Assembly (NCBI RefSeq): GCF_022558445.1
Contig: NZ_CP054699.1
Location: forward strand, 3,054,001-3,118,000
DNA length: 64,000 bases
Source of the DNA: Candidatus Contubernalis alkalaceticus
Lineage (GTDB): Bacteria > Bacillota > Dethiobacteria > SKNC01
Direction: 5' to 3'
This document shows positions 1 through 8,380 of the stretch, in pieces (within the stretch, counting starts at the first letter, position 1; each line of letters begins with the position of its first letter). Below the pieces are notes generated by a model that was not told the origin of the DNA, did not search any database, and saw nothing but the letters and a program-made list of their open reading frames with translations. Made by a program: the position numbers and the translations under genes.

Positions 1-49
1 ATTGCACAATTTAAAGCTTGTAATTGTAACAAGCTTAAGTGCCAATATA

Positions 50-85
50 AAAAAGGTGTTCTATAAAAAAGAATCACCTTTTTTT
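50..85 (-). terminator. Intrinsic terminator after rnhA
   Basis: The stem AAAAAGGTG-TTC pairs with GAATCACCTTTTT around an A-rich 9-nt loop, with one bulged base. T-runs on both sides let it work in either direction. On the minus strand it lies about 50 bases past the rnhA stop. Just left of it, 14-21 and 29-36 form a perfect 8-bp inverted repeat (AAGCTTGT / ACAAGCTT) of unknown role. Confidence 0.7.
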
Positions 86-133
86 AAAATATAAACTAAT
101 AACTTGTGCGTAAAAAGGGCTTACCCTCTCAAA

Positions 134-577
134 CTAATTTCTCCTCCTAGTAATTTCTGCCCGGGCCAGTTCATCACAGCGATTGTTGTATACGTTGTCT
201 GCATGCCCTTTTACTTTAATAAACTTTACTTTATGTTTAGCGGCAAACTTCAGAAGTTCCTCCCACAGATCCTTATTTTCCACCGGTTTTTTTTGCGAAG
301 TCCTCCAGCCGTTTTTCTGCCACCGGTCCAACCATCCCTGGTTAAAAGCGTTCACCAGGTAAGCACTGTCGCTATATAAGGACACATCACAAGGATACTT
401 CAGCGCCTTCAGTGCTTCCACCGCCGCCTTCATTTCCATCCGCTGGTTAGTAGTTTGAGGCTCCCCACCGGAAATCTCTTTCTTTTTGTCACCATACATC
501 AAAACTGCCGCCCACCCCCCCGGACCGGGATTACCGGAGCAGGCTCCATCGGTATATATTTCTATATGCTTTTTCAT
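134..577 (-). CDS. rnhA: Ribonuclease HI
   Basis: Cleaves the RNA strand of RNA-DNA hybrids, removing R-loops and replication primers. The 147-residue product has the usual size for a bacterial RNase HI without an extra hybrid-binding domain. The carboxylates are visible: D10 in [12 protein letters not shown]48 in RMEMKAA, D70 in YSDSAY and D135 near NNRCDELA, with the mobile H125 in KVKGHAD. The ATG at 577 is chosen because AAGGAGA lies 4 nt upstream; an in-frame start 45 bases earlier has no such site and adds a non-conserved tail. It stands alone, with a terminator downstream. Identification is firm. Confidence 0.97.
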   Translation of the reverse strand: MKKHIEIYTDGACSGNPGPGGWAAVLMYGDKKKEISGGEPQTTNQRMEMKAAVEALKALKYPCDVSLYSDSAYLVNAFNQGWLDRWQKNGWRTSQKKPVENKDLWEELLKFAAKHKVKFIKVKGHADNVYNNRCDELARAEITRRRN

Positions 578-701
578 AATTCTCCTTAACACCTCCAAAT
601 CCTTTGAGTCTATTGACCCCATGAGTAGGTCACTGTACTTTTGGTAAGTATACCATGATTACCACAAAATTTCCATAAGACCCTATCTGCTCCTGAAATC
701 C

Positions 702-812
702 AGTTAACTGGTTTCAGCAAGCTGAAAACATCGGAGAATCAGGTAGAGACTCTACTCCAACAGATTTTAAGCCCCACCTACGCTAACGCTTAGAGGTGGG
801 GGTCCTATTAAA
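702..812 (-). repeat. Three-hairpin dispersed element, copy 1 (degenerate)
   Basis: This is the most diverged of six copies of a roughly 130-bp intergenic element, here in reverse orientation. The core is retained: a GTTTCAGC/GCTGAAA hairpin, a partly decayed second hairpin around GAGACTCTACTC, and the third, GCCCCACCT...AGAGGTGGGG with the CGCTAACG loop. The other copies end in a GGGTATAAG block that is mutated here. It sits in the gap between the divergent rnhA and larA. No ORF is present. Confidence 0.8.
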
Positions 813-957
813 AATATCCTGCCTGACTTGGTGCTTAAATTAGTATACAGCTAAAATTAGTAAGCACCTGTTAATAAGTTTTTTGTCTTATAATATAATT
901 GCCCAAAACTGCAATTAATGTTAATATGTCACTAATATAATTATGCATATATATTTT

Positions 958-1048
958 GAAACCTTTCAACTTGGACCCTTCGTCCCAGGAGGGAAGGCCC
1001 CGGCCGCCAAAGTTCTACCTTTCTATTGAAAAACCTTTCAACTGGAGG
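958..1048 (+). other. GC-rich candidate structured leader of larA
   Basis: In an otherwise AT-rich gap, about 50 bases just upstream of larA are GC-rich. They are bracketed by two copies of the 13-mer AAACCTTTCAACT (959-971 and 1031-1043); the second abuts the GGAGG ribosome site. AACTTGG near 968 can pair with CCAAAGTT near 1007, enclosing smaller CCTTC/GAAGG and GGCC/GGCC pairings. This could be a regulatory leader RNA, but I could not match it to any known riboswitch class. The pairing is inferred by eye. Confidence 0.35.
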
Positions 1049-1053
1049 AAAAA

Positions 1054-2328
1054 ATGATAACCAATATAAAACTTAGCTACGGTAAGAAAAAATTACCTTT
1101 AGCTTTAAAAGAAAACTTTAAAATGATCACCCCTCCCCCACATCCTGTCCCAAAGGATGCAAACTCTGTGATTCAGGACGCACTTAATAATCCCTATGAT
1201 TCAAAGCCCCTGAAACAAATTGCCTCCGCCGGAGACAAAGTTGTCATCCTGGTATCAGATTCCACCCGAATTACCCGGAGCGAAATATTTCTGCCTTTAA
1301 TTGTTGAAGAAATAAATGCATCCGGGATCCCTGACAGGGATATTACCATACTTATAGCCACCGGTACGCACAAAAACATAAGCCACCAGGAAAAAATAAT
1401 GTTATTGGGAGAAGAAATCTTAAACAGGATCAAAATCATCTGCCATGATGCCGACAGAGAAGAAGACTTGATACCCTTAGGAGTAACCTCCCGGGGGACA
1501 CCGGTGAAATTCAACCGGCACTATGTGGAAGCTGACTTTAAGATAATTACCGGTGCCATAGTGCACCACTATTTTGCCGGATTTGGGGGCGGACGCAAAT
1601 CCCTGCTGCCGGGGGTTTCCTCCCGGGAGACTATTTTAGCCAATCACCGGCTGGTCTTTGACCTGGACCGGGAAACCGGAGTGCATCCTCGGATAGCTCC
1701 GGGAATCTTAGAGGAGAACCCGGTTCATGAAGATATGATAGAGGCCGCTGCTTTTGCCCCACCTGATTTCATGCTGAACGTAATTCTAGATATGAAAGGA
1801 AACATCCTGGAGGCAGTAGGGGGAGACTACGTTAAGGCGCACTATTTTGGCTGCCAAAAAGCTGACGAAATATTTTCCGTACCCCTTAAAGAAAAAGCCG
1901 AACTGATTGTGGCCAGCTGCGGCGGTTATCCCAAGGATATTAATGTGATTCAAGCTCAAAAAACCCTTTTCAATGCTTCCCTGGCTGTAAAGGAGGGAGG
2001 AAGTATTATACTCCTGGCGGAATGCGCTGGAGGCATGGGTTCAGAACTTTTTCTAAACTGGTTTTCTTACCCTTCCCCGGAAGCTGCGGAGAAACTGCTC
2101 AGGCAGAACTTTGAGCTGAACGGGTTCACTGCCCTTTCGGTGATGCGAATAGCCCGGAGAAGCCCGGTAATTATGGTGTCGGAGCTGTCTGGAGATACTG
2201 TCAAAAAGATGGGTTTTACCCCGGCAGGAAACCTGGAACAAGCCATGGATATGGCGGAACCGGATCATAAACAAGTCTACATCCTTCCCATCGGCAGTGT
2301 AACAGTACCCCGGGTTAAAAGTCACTAA
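1054..2328 (+). CDS. larA: LarA-family nickel-pincer racemase/epimerase
   Basis: Belongs to the lactate racemase family, which uses a nickel-pincer nucleotide covalently bound to lysine to racemise or epimerise 2-hydroxyacids. The 424-residue product keeps the site residues at nearly the same spacing as Lactobacillus LarA: H106 in GTHK, H172 in VHHYFAGFGGG, K182 in GGGRKS (cofactor attachment) and H198 in LANHRL. The start has GGAGG 5 nt upstream. It is monocistronic and ends at a 13-bp terminator. No larB, larC or larE cofactor genes lie nearby, so the cofactor must be made elsewhere. The substrate cannot be read: the family includes many non-lactate members. Confidence 0.88.
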   Translation: MITNIKLSYGKKKLPLALKENFKMITPPPHPVPKDANSVIQDALNNPYDSKPLKQIASAGDKVVILVSDSTRITRSEIFLPLIVEEINASGIPDRDITILIATGTHKNISHQEKIMLLGEEILNRIKIICHDADREEDLIPLGVTSRGTPVKFNRHYVEADFKIITGAIVHHYFAGFGGGRKSLLPGVSSRETILANHRLVFDLDRETGVHPRIAPGILEENPVHEDMIEAAAFAPPDFMLNVILDMKGNILEAVGGDYVKAHYFGCQKADEIFSVPLKEKAELIVASCGGYPKDINVIQAQKTLFNASLAVKEGGSIILLAECAGGMGSELFLNWFSYPSPEAAEKLLRQNFELNGFTALSVMRIARRSPVIMVSELSGDTVKKMGFTPAGNLEQAMDMAEPDHKQVYILPIGSVTVPRVKSH

Positions 2329-2366
2329 AATTCAGCATTCATTGATATTAGGGACCTTACATCATA

Positions 2367-2416
2367 GGAATTAAGTATACTGTCCCCTTAATTCCCCCTT
2401 AATTCCCTTAATTCCT
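2367..2416. repeat. REP-like half element with reiterated TTAATTCC
   Basis: AATTAAGTATACTGTCCCCTT resembles one arm of the REP-like palindromes at 36.9-41 kb (AATTAAGTATGGTGTCCCC). It is followed by several iterations of CCCTTAATT. No matching second arm is close by. I read it as a decayed half copy. Confidence 0.45.
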
Positions 2417-2434
2417 TCATAATTACGTACTTTA

Positions 2435-2473
2435 CTAAACATCCGCTAGCATTTCCAGCGGATGTTTAGTTTT
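2435..2473 (+). terminator. Strong terminator of larA
   Basis: A perfect 13-bp stem, CTAAACATCCGCT with AGCGGATGTTTAG, encloses a 9-nt loop and is followed by TTTT. It lies about 110 bases past the larA stop and isolates larA from the germination operon. The rest of the gap to 2668 shows nothing else I can name. Confidence 0.9.
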
Positions 2474-2668
2474 GAGAGTATTACCCGGAGATTGAACTTT
2501 AAGCAGTCTTATAACAAGTTACAAAGGGAACAAAGCAATGCTAAAAACTTTTTGAAAATAAATGTGAAGTTAACAGAGGAAAAATGTTGTATAAATCTGT
2601 ATTATGTAGTAAATAATTTTTTAATACATAAATAATGTAAAGCTACCCTTATAAAGGAGATAAATATA

Positions 2669-4315
2669 ATGCGGTTTCTGCTTAGAAAGATTCTGCGGAT
2701 ATTTATATCACAGTCTAAAAAACCCGGTGAGAACAAACAGCTCAGCGGAAGCAATACCGCGGAGTTTGACAATATTCCAGCTACCTCCAAACTCTCAATG
2801 CGCATTGCCATGATAAAAACAGTTATGGGGAGCAGCCTGGATGTGGTCATCCGGGAAATTGTCATTGGGGATGAATCTAAAATACCGGCGGCTGTAATTT
2901 ACTTAGACGGTATTGTAGATAAAAATACTGTTTTTGAGCATATTCTTCGCCCCCTTATGTTTGAAGCACAGTCTATCCAAACATTAGAGAAATTATCCCC
3001 TCAAAAAGTTTTTAAAAAGCTCATTGAAAACCGCCTTTCTGCCGGAGAAGTTATGGAAAAGGAAAATAATTCCGAACTTTTTGCACACCTGGTGGGAGGC
3101 GACACCATTATTTTAATTGACGGCCACCTTCCCTTTATCGCTGTCTGCACCCGGGCCTGGGAAGGACGGGGAGTAGAAGAACCGGAAAATGAATCAACCA
3201 TCAGGGGGCCCCGGGAAGGCTTCACCGAGACTCTAAAAGTGAACATGTCTCAACTCAGGCGGCGTATAAAATCACCCCACCTGAGGTTTGACTCCTATTA
3301 TATTGGACTTATCTCCCAGACTACAATATTAGTGACGTATCTAAATAACCTTGCCAACCCTAAACTGGTCAAGGAAATTAAACAACGCCTGGAGCGTATC
3401 AATACCGACCATATCCTGGACACCGGCGATATGGAAGAATTTTTAGAGGATAACCCCTTTTCCCCCTTCCCTCAAGCAAAAGTTACAGAACGTCCCGATG
3501 TGGTGGCTGCAGGGCTTTATGAGGGTAGAGTGGCTATATTAATTGAAAATACTCCCTTCAGTATGATTCTTCCCACCACTTTTTTTGAACACCTGCAGGC
3601 GGCAGACGACTACTACCAACGCCCCTGGTTTGGAGCAGCCTTAATCCGCTGGCTTCGGGTGTTTGCCTTTAATGTCGCCCTGCTATTCCCGGCCATTTAT
3701 GTTGCTATAACCACCTTTCACCAGGAACTAATTCCCACACCACTTTTAGTAAGCCTGGCTGGGGCCCGGGAGGGGGTGCCCTTTCCCGCATTGGTGGAGG
3801 CCTTGATTATGGAAGTTACCTTTGAACTCCTGCGGGAGGCCGGGCTGCGCCTGCCGGCCTCCATCGGTACTGCCGTCAGCATTGTAGGTGCTTTAGTGCT
3901 GGGGGACGCCGCCATCCGGGCCGGTATCGTCTCCCCAGCCATGGTAATCGTGGTGGCCCTGACCGCCATTTCCACCTTTTCTATCCCTGGCTTTGCGGTA
4001 GCCTTATCCTTACGGCAGATGCGCTTTCCCCTGATGCTGTTGGCGGCTACCCTGGGATTGTTCGGAGTGATGTTTGGACTGCTGGTCATTTTAATACATA
4101 TAACTTCTCTGCGCTCCTTTGGAGTTCCCTACATGGCCCCGCTGGCTCCCCTGATGCCCCGGGATTTAAAAGATATTTTTATGCGCCCCCCTTTCTGGGC
4201 TATGAACCGTCGGCCCCGCTATGTTCGATCCCTGGACCCGTTGAGGCAGGAGGAAAACCTTATGCCCCGACCACCACAATCTGACAAAAGCGGCGAAAAA
4301 AAGGATAATCCTTAA
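2669..4315 (+). CDS. gerKA: Spore germination protein, GerA/GerKA family
   Basis: The A subunit of a nutrient germinant receptor in the inner spore membrane. The 548-residue product has a long soluble N-terminal region (about residues 1-315), then several membrane segments beginning near WLRVFAFNVALLF, with the conserved PFPALVEALIMEVTFELLREAG and IGTAVSIVGALVLGDAAI stretches. It ends in a short Pro-rich, charged cytosolic tail. AAGGAG lies 9 nt before the ATG. It is the first gene of a gerKA-KB-KC operon, with 18 bases before gerKB. Expression in the forespore is expected for the family; I could not place a convincing sporulation promoter. Which nutrient it senses cannot be told. Confidence 0.95.
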   Translation: MRFLLRKILRIFISQSKKPGENKQLSGSNTAEFDNIPATSKLSMRIAMIKTVMGSSLDVVIREIVIGDESKIPAAVIYLDGIVDKNTVFEHILRPLMFEAQSIQTLEKLSPQKVFKKLIENRLSAGEVMEKENNSELFAHLVGGDTIILIDGHLPFIAVCTRAWEGRGVEEPENESTIRGPREGFTETLKVNMSQLRRRIKSPHLRFDSYYIGLISQTTILVTYLNNLANPKLVKEIKQRLERINTDHILDTGDMEEFLEDNPFSPFPQAKVTERPDVVAAGLYEGRVAILIENTPFSMILPTTFFEHLQAADDYYQRPWFGAALIRWLRVFAFNVALLFPAIYVAITTFHQELIPTPLLVSLAGAREGVPFPALVEALIMEVTFELLREAGLRLPASIGTAVSIVGALVLGDAAIRAGIVSPAMVIVVALTAISTFSIPGFAVALSLRQMRFPLMLLAATLGLFGVMFGLLVILIHITSLRSFGVPYMAPLAPLMPRDLKDIFMRPPFWAMNRRPRYVRSLDPLRQEENLMPRPPQSDKSGEKKDNP

Positions 4316-4333
4316 AATAAAGGAGAAAATCAT

Positions 4334-5455
4334 ATGCTGGAAGAAGGAAAAATTTCAATCCGGCAGGCAACCCTGCTCATGGTAACCACCGTCCTGGCTA
4401 CCGCCATCCTCTTTCTGCCGGCTATTTCTACCCGACAGGCTCTGCAGGATGCGTGGATTTCCACAATTATTGCCACAACCAATGGAGTACTGATTGCCCT
4501 GCTGGTGGTTACCCTTATGCGCCGTTTCCCGGAACAAACCCTGATACAGTACAGTGAAGACATCATGGGAAAATTTATCGGTAAAATAATCGGCCTGGGC
4601 TACATCTGGTTCTTTCTGAGCACCAATGCCATCATTGTTAGGGAATTCGGCGACTTCATGGTGGCTGCCTTCATGCCCAGGACTCCCCTGCTGGTCTTTA
4701 ACGCCATGATCGTCATCCTGGCAGTCATGGCGGTTAAAAACGGCCTGGAACCAATAGGCAGAATGAACGAATGGTTATTCATACTGAATTCCTTTATTCT
4801 AATCACAATTATTTCTATTTCTTTATTTGAAGTGAATTTAGAAAACCTGCAGCCCGCCCTGGAAGAAGGCATCATACCCGCTCTACGGGGAGCATATACC
4901 CCTACCAGCTGGTTCGGTGAAATTATTACCCTGGGAATGATCTTCCCCTTTATAACTCAACCCCAGAGAGTATACCGGGCTGCCGTGGGAGCCCAACTGA
5001 TTACCGGCGCTTTCCTGCTTGCTGGAGCTATAATTACCATTGGCATTTTCGGTCCGGAACTCATAAGCCATTTCAAATTTCCTATTATTGAAGTAGCACG
5101 TTTAATCAGTCTGGCTGAATTTTTTGAGAGAATTGAAACCCTGGTCATGGTGATCTGGGTAGGCGGAGTATTCATAAAGGTTTCCCTCTTTCATTACGTT
5201 ACCGTTATGGCTGCGGCCCAGTGGTTTAACCTGAAGGACTACCGCCCCCTGGCCCTGCCCCTGGGAATCCTGAACGTAATCCTCTCCATACACCTGTTTG
5301 AAGGAGTGGTGGACCTGGTGGATTTCTTAAGCATGACCTTTCCTGTGTATGCCCTGAGCACCTTTGAAGTGGGAATCCCGGCCCTGCTGTTACTTACCGC
5401 TTTAATCCGAAGAAAAGGAGGGATAAACAATGCTTCATCCCAGAAAAGTTCTTAA
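4334..5455 (+). CDS. gerKB: Spore germination protein, GerAB/GerKB family permease-like subunit
   Basis: The B subunit of the germinant receptor, a member of the amino-acid/polyamine/organocation transporter superfamily and thought to form the ligand-binding channel. The 373-residue product is hydrophobic throughout with about ten membrane segments, starting at ISIRQATLLMVTTVLATAILFLP, which matches the family N terminus. AAGGAG lies upstream of the ATG. Its last 26 bases overlap gerKC, which implies translational coupling in the same operon. Confidence 0.95.
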   Translation: MLEEGKISIRQATLLMVTTVLATAILFLPAISTRQALQDAWISTIIATTNGVLIALLVVTLMRRFPEQTLIQYSEDIMGKFIGKIIGLGYIWFFLSTNAIIVREFGDFMVAAFMPRTPLLVFNAMIVILAVMAVKNGLEPIGRMNEWLFILNSFILITIISISLFEVNLENLQPALEEGIIPALRGAYTPTSWFGEIITLGMIFPFITQPQRVYRAAVGAQLITGAFLLAGAIITIGIFGPELISHFKFPIIEVARLISLAEFFERIETLVMVIWVGGVFIKVSLFHYVTVMAAAQWFNLKDYRPLALPLGILNVILSIHLFEGVVDLVDFLSMTFPVYALSTFEVGIPALLLLTALIRRKGGINNASSQKSS

Positions 5456-6647
5456 AAAAACAGCGGCCGGGATCCTTATGCTCTTCCTGCTCTTTTTCAA
5501 TTTAGGCTGCTGGGACCGTCAGGAAATTGACAAACTTTCCCTGGCCATGGTAGCGGGAATAGACTACTGTCCGGAAAAAAACCAGATAGTCTACACCTCC
5601 CTCATAGCCCGCCCCGGACAGTTGGGGGGAGGAACAGAGGGAGGGGTGGGACAGCTCTTTATGGGTCCAGTATGGGTTGCCCAATCCACTGGAAAAACCA
5701 TATTTGAGGCCTCCCGCAATATAGCTGTCAAAGACCCCCGCCGTCTTTTTGAATCCCATATGCAGGCCATGGTAGTAGGAGAAGAGCTGGCCCGTCGGGG
5801 AATAGGTGAATTAGTTGATTTTATTGTACGGGAAAGGGAACACCGTCTCATTCACCCTCTACTAGTTACTAAGTGTACAGCAGGGGAAGTAATAAGAGCC
5901 GAACCGCAGTTGGAAAACATATTATCCCAGGAAATAAAAGGTTTGTTGGAGAACCAACAGAACCTCTCTGCTGCTCCCACGATGGACTTAAAAGATTTTT
6001 TAAATGCTTTAAACCGGCCCGGCGCCGATGCCTATGCCCCGGTAATAGAAGTACGGGAGAAAAACCCTGCTCCGGATGAAGAATTTATAGGTAGTAGTGA
6101 AAGAAACAAAAAATTTATCTCCGTCCAGGGCACAGCCGTTTTCTCTGAGGATAAACTGGCAGGCTACTTGAATGTTCCCGAGACCAAAGGGCTCCTCTGG
6201 GTTCGAGGGGAAGTAAACAGGGCTAACCTGATCCCCAGACAATCCAACGGGGGACAGGTTACGGTATATATAACCCGAAGCATCAGTAAACTGGAACCGG
6301 AGTTTACAGAAAATTGCTTAAAAATGAGCATTCAGGTTGAAACAGAGGGAGATATTGCAGCCGCTAATATTAAACAGGATATTACCGACCCTAAAGTGAT
6401 TGAAGAACTGGAAAAGACACTGGCCAATCAGATTAAACAGGAGATACTGATGGCCGTTACGAAATCCAAAGAATTCAAGTCTGATTTTTTCGCATTCGGT
6501 GCGTCCTTCCGGCGTAAAGACCAGAAGAAATGGAAAGAAATTGAGGAAAACTGGCGGGAATTGCTTCCTGAAGTGGAAATAGAGGTAAGGGTAAGCGCAG
6601 AAATAAGAAGGACGGGGCTTATCTCACCCCCCATAATACAGGAATAA
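5430..6647 (+). CDS. gerKC: Spore germination lipoprotein, GerAC/GerKC family
   Basis: The C subunit of the germinant receptor, a lipoprotein on the outer face of the inner spore membrane. The 405-residue product begins with a lipoprotein signal ending in the lipobox LGC (Cys27), followed by the family hallmark CWDRQEIDKL and a GerAC domain to the C terminus. The ATG has AGGAGGG upstream and lies within the end of gerKB. The three subunits together make one complete receptor. Confidence 0.95.
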   Translation: MLHPRKVLKKTAAGILMLFLLFFNLGCWDRQEIDKLSLAMVAGIDYCPEKNQIVYTSLIARPGQLGGGTEGGVGQLFMGPVWVAQSTGKTIFEASRNIAVKDPRRLFESHMQAMVVGEELARRGIGELVDFIVREREHRLIHPLLVTKCTAGEVIRAEPQLENILSQEIKGLLENQQNLSAAPTMDLKDFLNALNRPGADAYAPVIEVREKNPAPDEEFIGSSERNKKFISVQGTAVFSEDKLAGYLNVPETKGLLWVRGEVNRANLIPRQSNGGQVTVYITRSISKLEPEFTENCLKMSIQVETEGDIAAANIKQDITDPKVIEELEKTLANQIKQEILMAVTKSKEFKSDFFAFGASFRRKDQKKWKEIEENWRELLPEVEIEVRVSAEIRRTGLISPPIIQE

Positions 6648-6706
6648 CGCTGTTACAAATCTATTAAAGTTTACAATAATATTGAATAATGAAAGGAGCC
6701 CAACCC

Positions 6707-6919
6707 ATGGCTGTACTGGTAGTGCTGCTCTTCCTTTTCTTGGGCAGCATTGATGTAATTCCCCTGTACCAAAAAAAAATGTGGAAGGAAATAGCCGTGC
6801 ATTCCCTTTTCATGTTTATAAGCTTCTCCCTGGCTTTGGCCCTGGTTCTAGGGGTAGAAGTTATCAACCCTACGGACATTATTGAAAGTATTTTTAAGCC
6901 ACTGAGTCCTTTAAAATAA
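6707..6919 (+). CDS. Small two-helix membrane protein downstream of gerKC
   Basis: A 70-residue protein with two hydrophobic segments (MAVLVVLLFLFLGSIDVIPL and SLFMFISFSLALALVLGVEV) separated by a basic turn. The ATG at 6707 is preferred because AAAGGAG ends 8 nt upstream; an ATG 18 bases earlier would overlap that site. It follows gerKC by 59 bases on the same strand and precedes a terminator, so it probably belongs to the germination operon. I do not recognise a named family. A role as an accessory receptor subunit is only inferred from position. Confidence 0.65.
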   Translation: MAVLVVLLFLFLGSIDVIPLYQKKMWKEIAVHSLFMFISFSLALALVLGVEVINPTDIIESIFKPLSPLK

Positions 6920-7002
6920 TATGGGTAGTATAATGATAATGTACAGTTTTTTTTCCATACTTTTCTAATAGAATATTGTGTATTATTAAATCATTGAAAT
7001 TT

Positions 7003-7033
7003 AAAGCTCACTTATATTTTGGCGAGCTTTTTA
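7003..7033 (+). terminator. Terminator of germination operon
   Basis: AAAGCTC pairs with GAGCTTT across a 14-nt loop and is followed by a short T-run. It is the only hairpin with a T-run between the small membrane protein and the convergent gene at 7075. Confidence 0.6.
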
Positions 7034-7074
7034 ATGATGGAGAGTTATATGTGATTACAATACTAAGTAAAAAA

Positions 7075-7275
7075 TTACTTTATTAAATAGTAACAATATT
7101 CCAGGTCATCATAACCAATTTGTTGTAAATTTTTCAACAGTTCCTCTCTAGATTGCAGATTCAACTGAGCATGATAATCCCCTAGAGCTGTCTGACATAC
7201 AATACGGCTGGCATGAGAATGACTGTTTCGAGTAACAAAGTCTACAATTTCTTGAACCATCTGCTGCTGTTCCAT
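7075..7275 (-). CDS. Hypothetical protein, 66 residues
   Basis: A small hydrophilic protein rich in Gln, His and Tyr (MEQQQMVQEIVDFVTRN... LEYCYYLIK). It has no signal, membrane span or motif I recognise. The reason to believe it is translated is a strong AGGAGGT site 6-7 nt before the ATG. It is a single gene between the convergent germination operon and comEA. Function unknown. Confidence 0.6.
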   Translation of the reverse strand: MEQQQMVQEIVDFVTRNSHSHASRIVCQTALGDYHAQLNLQSREELLKNLQQIGYDDLEYCYYLIK

Positions 7276-7432
7276 GGTAACCTCCTATAGCAAATAAAAA
7301 TTTTCTAATATATTTTTGTTTTTCTATAAACATGACATAATACAAACATTATATTTTCCCACTAATAGTAAGATTTAAACATTAATTTTTAAAAAACTAC
7401 AATTATCTGATACACAAAATGGCACTTACAAA

Positions 7433-8053
7433 TTAAATTGTTATACTATCCCTCATCCCTTCCAGCGTCTTTTCCCCAATCCCTGTGACCCTGGTAAGGT
7501 CTTCCACCGATTTAAAAGGGCCATTTTTCTCCCGGTCCTGGACTATGGCTCCGGCCTTGGCAGGGCCAATTCCAGGCAGGGTTTCCAGGTCAACTTGAGA
7601 GGCCGTGTTAATATTAATCTTTTGTGATTGAGTTTCCTGATAGACAGACAGGGAGGCCTCCTCCCCCTCCCGAGGAATATAAATTTGCTGCCCGTCATAG
7701 ACCCTGGCCGCCAGGTTAACCGCATCCCCATAAGCATCCTCTAAAAAACCCCCTGCTTTTTTTACCGCTTCTAATACCCTATCCCCCTCCTGAAGAGTAT
7801 ACACTCCTGGATTTCTTACCGCTCCAACAACATGAATTATAACAGGCTCCTTTGACTCTTCCACAAATTGTTCCTCCTGGAAGCTCTCGTCAGTTCTTTT
7901 CCCTTCAGCATATTGGTTTCCTGAGGTCTCTAACGTAAATTGGCCGCCCCTTCCCGCCTGCCGGCCCACTATTAACCTGTAACCCAAACCAGCAATAATC
8001 AACAAAACTAATAAAATCACCGCTGCATTTTCTCTCCACCGAAAATTTTTCAA
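7433..8053 (-). CDS. comEA: ComEA-family DNA-binding protein (SLBB + helix-hairpin-helix)
   Basis: Membrane-anchored receptor that binds double-stranded DNA outside the cell during natural transformation. In the 206-residue product, residues about 10-30 form the membrane anchor. An acidic linker follows, then an SLBB domain (VVGAVRNPGVYTLQEGDRV ... QQIYIPREGE) and two C-terminal helix-hairpin-helix motifs (INTASQVDLETLPGIG, VTGIGEKTLEGM). Translation starts at TTG with AAGGTGG 10 nt upstream. comEB/comEC are not adjacent, so competence cannot be inferred; the gene is also kept in many non-competent Clostridia. Confidence 0.9.
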   Translation of the reverse strand: MKNFRWRENAAVILLVLLIIAGLGYRLIVGRQAGRGGQFTLETSGNQYAEGKRTDESFQEEQFVEESKEPVIIHVVGAVRNPGVYTLQEGDRVLEAVKKAGGFLEDAYGDAVNLAARVYDGQQIYIPREGEEASLSVYQETQSQKININTASQVDLETLPGIGPAKAGAIVQDREKNGPFKSVEDLTRVTGIGEKTLEGMRDSITI

Positions 8054-8270
8054 AACCAGAACACCACCTTACAAAAAAATATATTTATTCCATTTATTCC
8101 CCACGATGTTTTTAATTCCCTCTTTTTTTTAAAACAAAAAAAATCATATTATAACATTTTAATCCACTGTCAATATCACACCTCTAATTTAAATTTTCAC
8201 ACTCCTAATTTATCAGTAATTTAAGATAAAACAATCTGCTTGATATATGGGATTAACATTAAAGGATATC

Positions 8271-8324
8271 TTTACAATAACTTTACACACCCTAGAATTT
8301 AGATTTACACTAACATGTTATATT
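8271..8324 (+). promoter_or_regulatory. PhoP-type box and promoter of pstS
   Basis: TTTACA occurs at 8271, 8282 and 8304, with a degenerate TAGAAT at 8293, giving exact 11-bp phasing. This fits the TT(A/T/C)ACA repeats bound by PhoP of the phosphate-starvation two-component system in Bacillus. A -10-like TATATT follows at 8319-8324. Location upstream of pstS supports phosphate control. The rest of 8054-8270 is AT-rich with nothing else I can call. Confidence 0.75.
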
Positions 8325-8380
8325 TAACTTGGCCAGGCCTTAAAAAAATATAATTTAATATTAAGGGAGGAAAAAAGTTT

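Noticed and set aside
958-1020. Known riboswitch (SAM, cobalamin, NiCo, molybdenum) before larA
   Set aside because: None of the conserved core strings of those classes is present; kept only as an unassigned structured leader.
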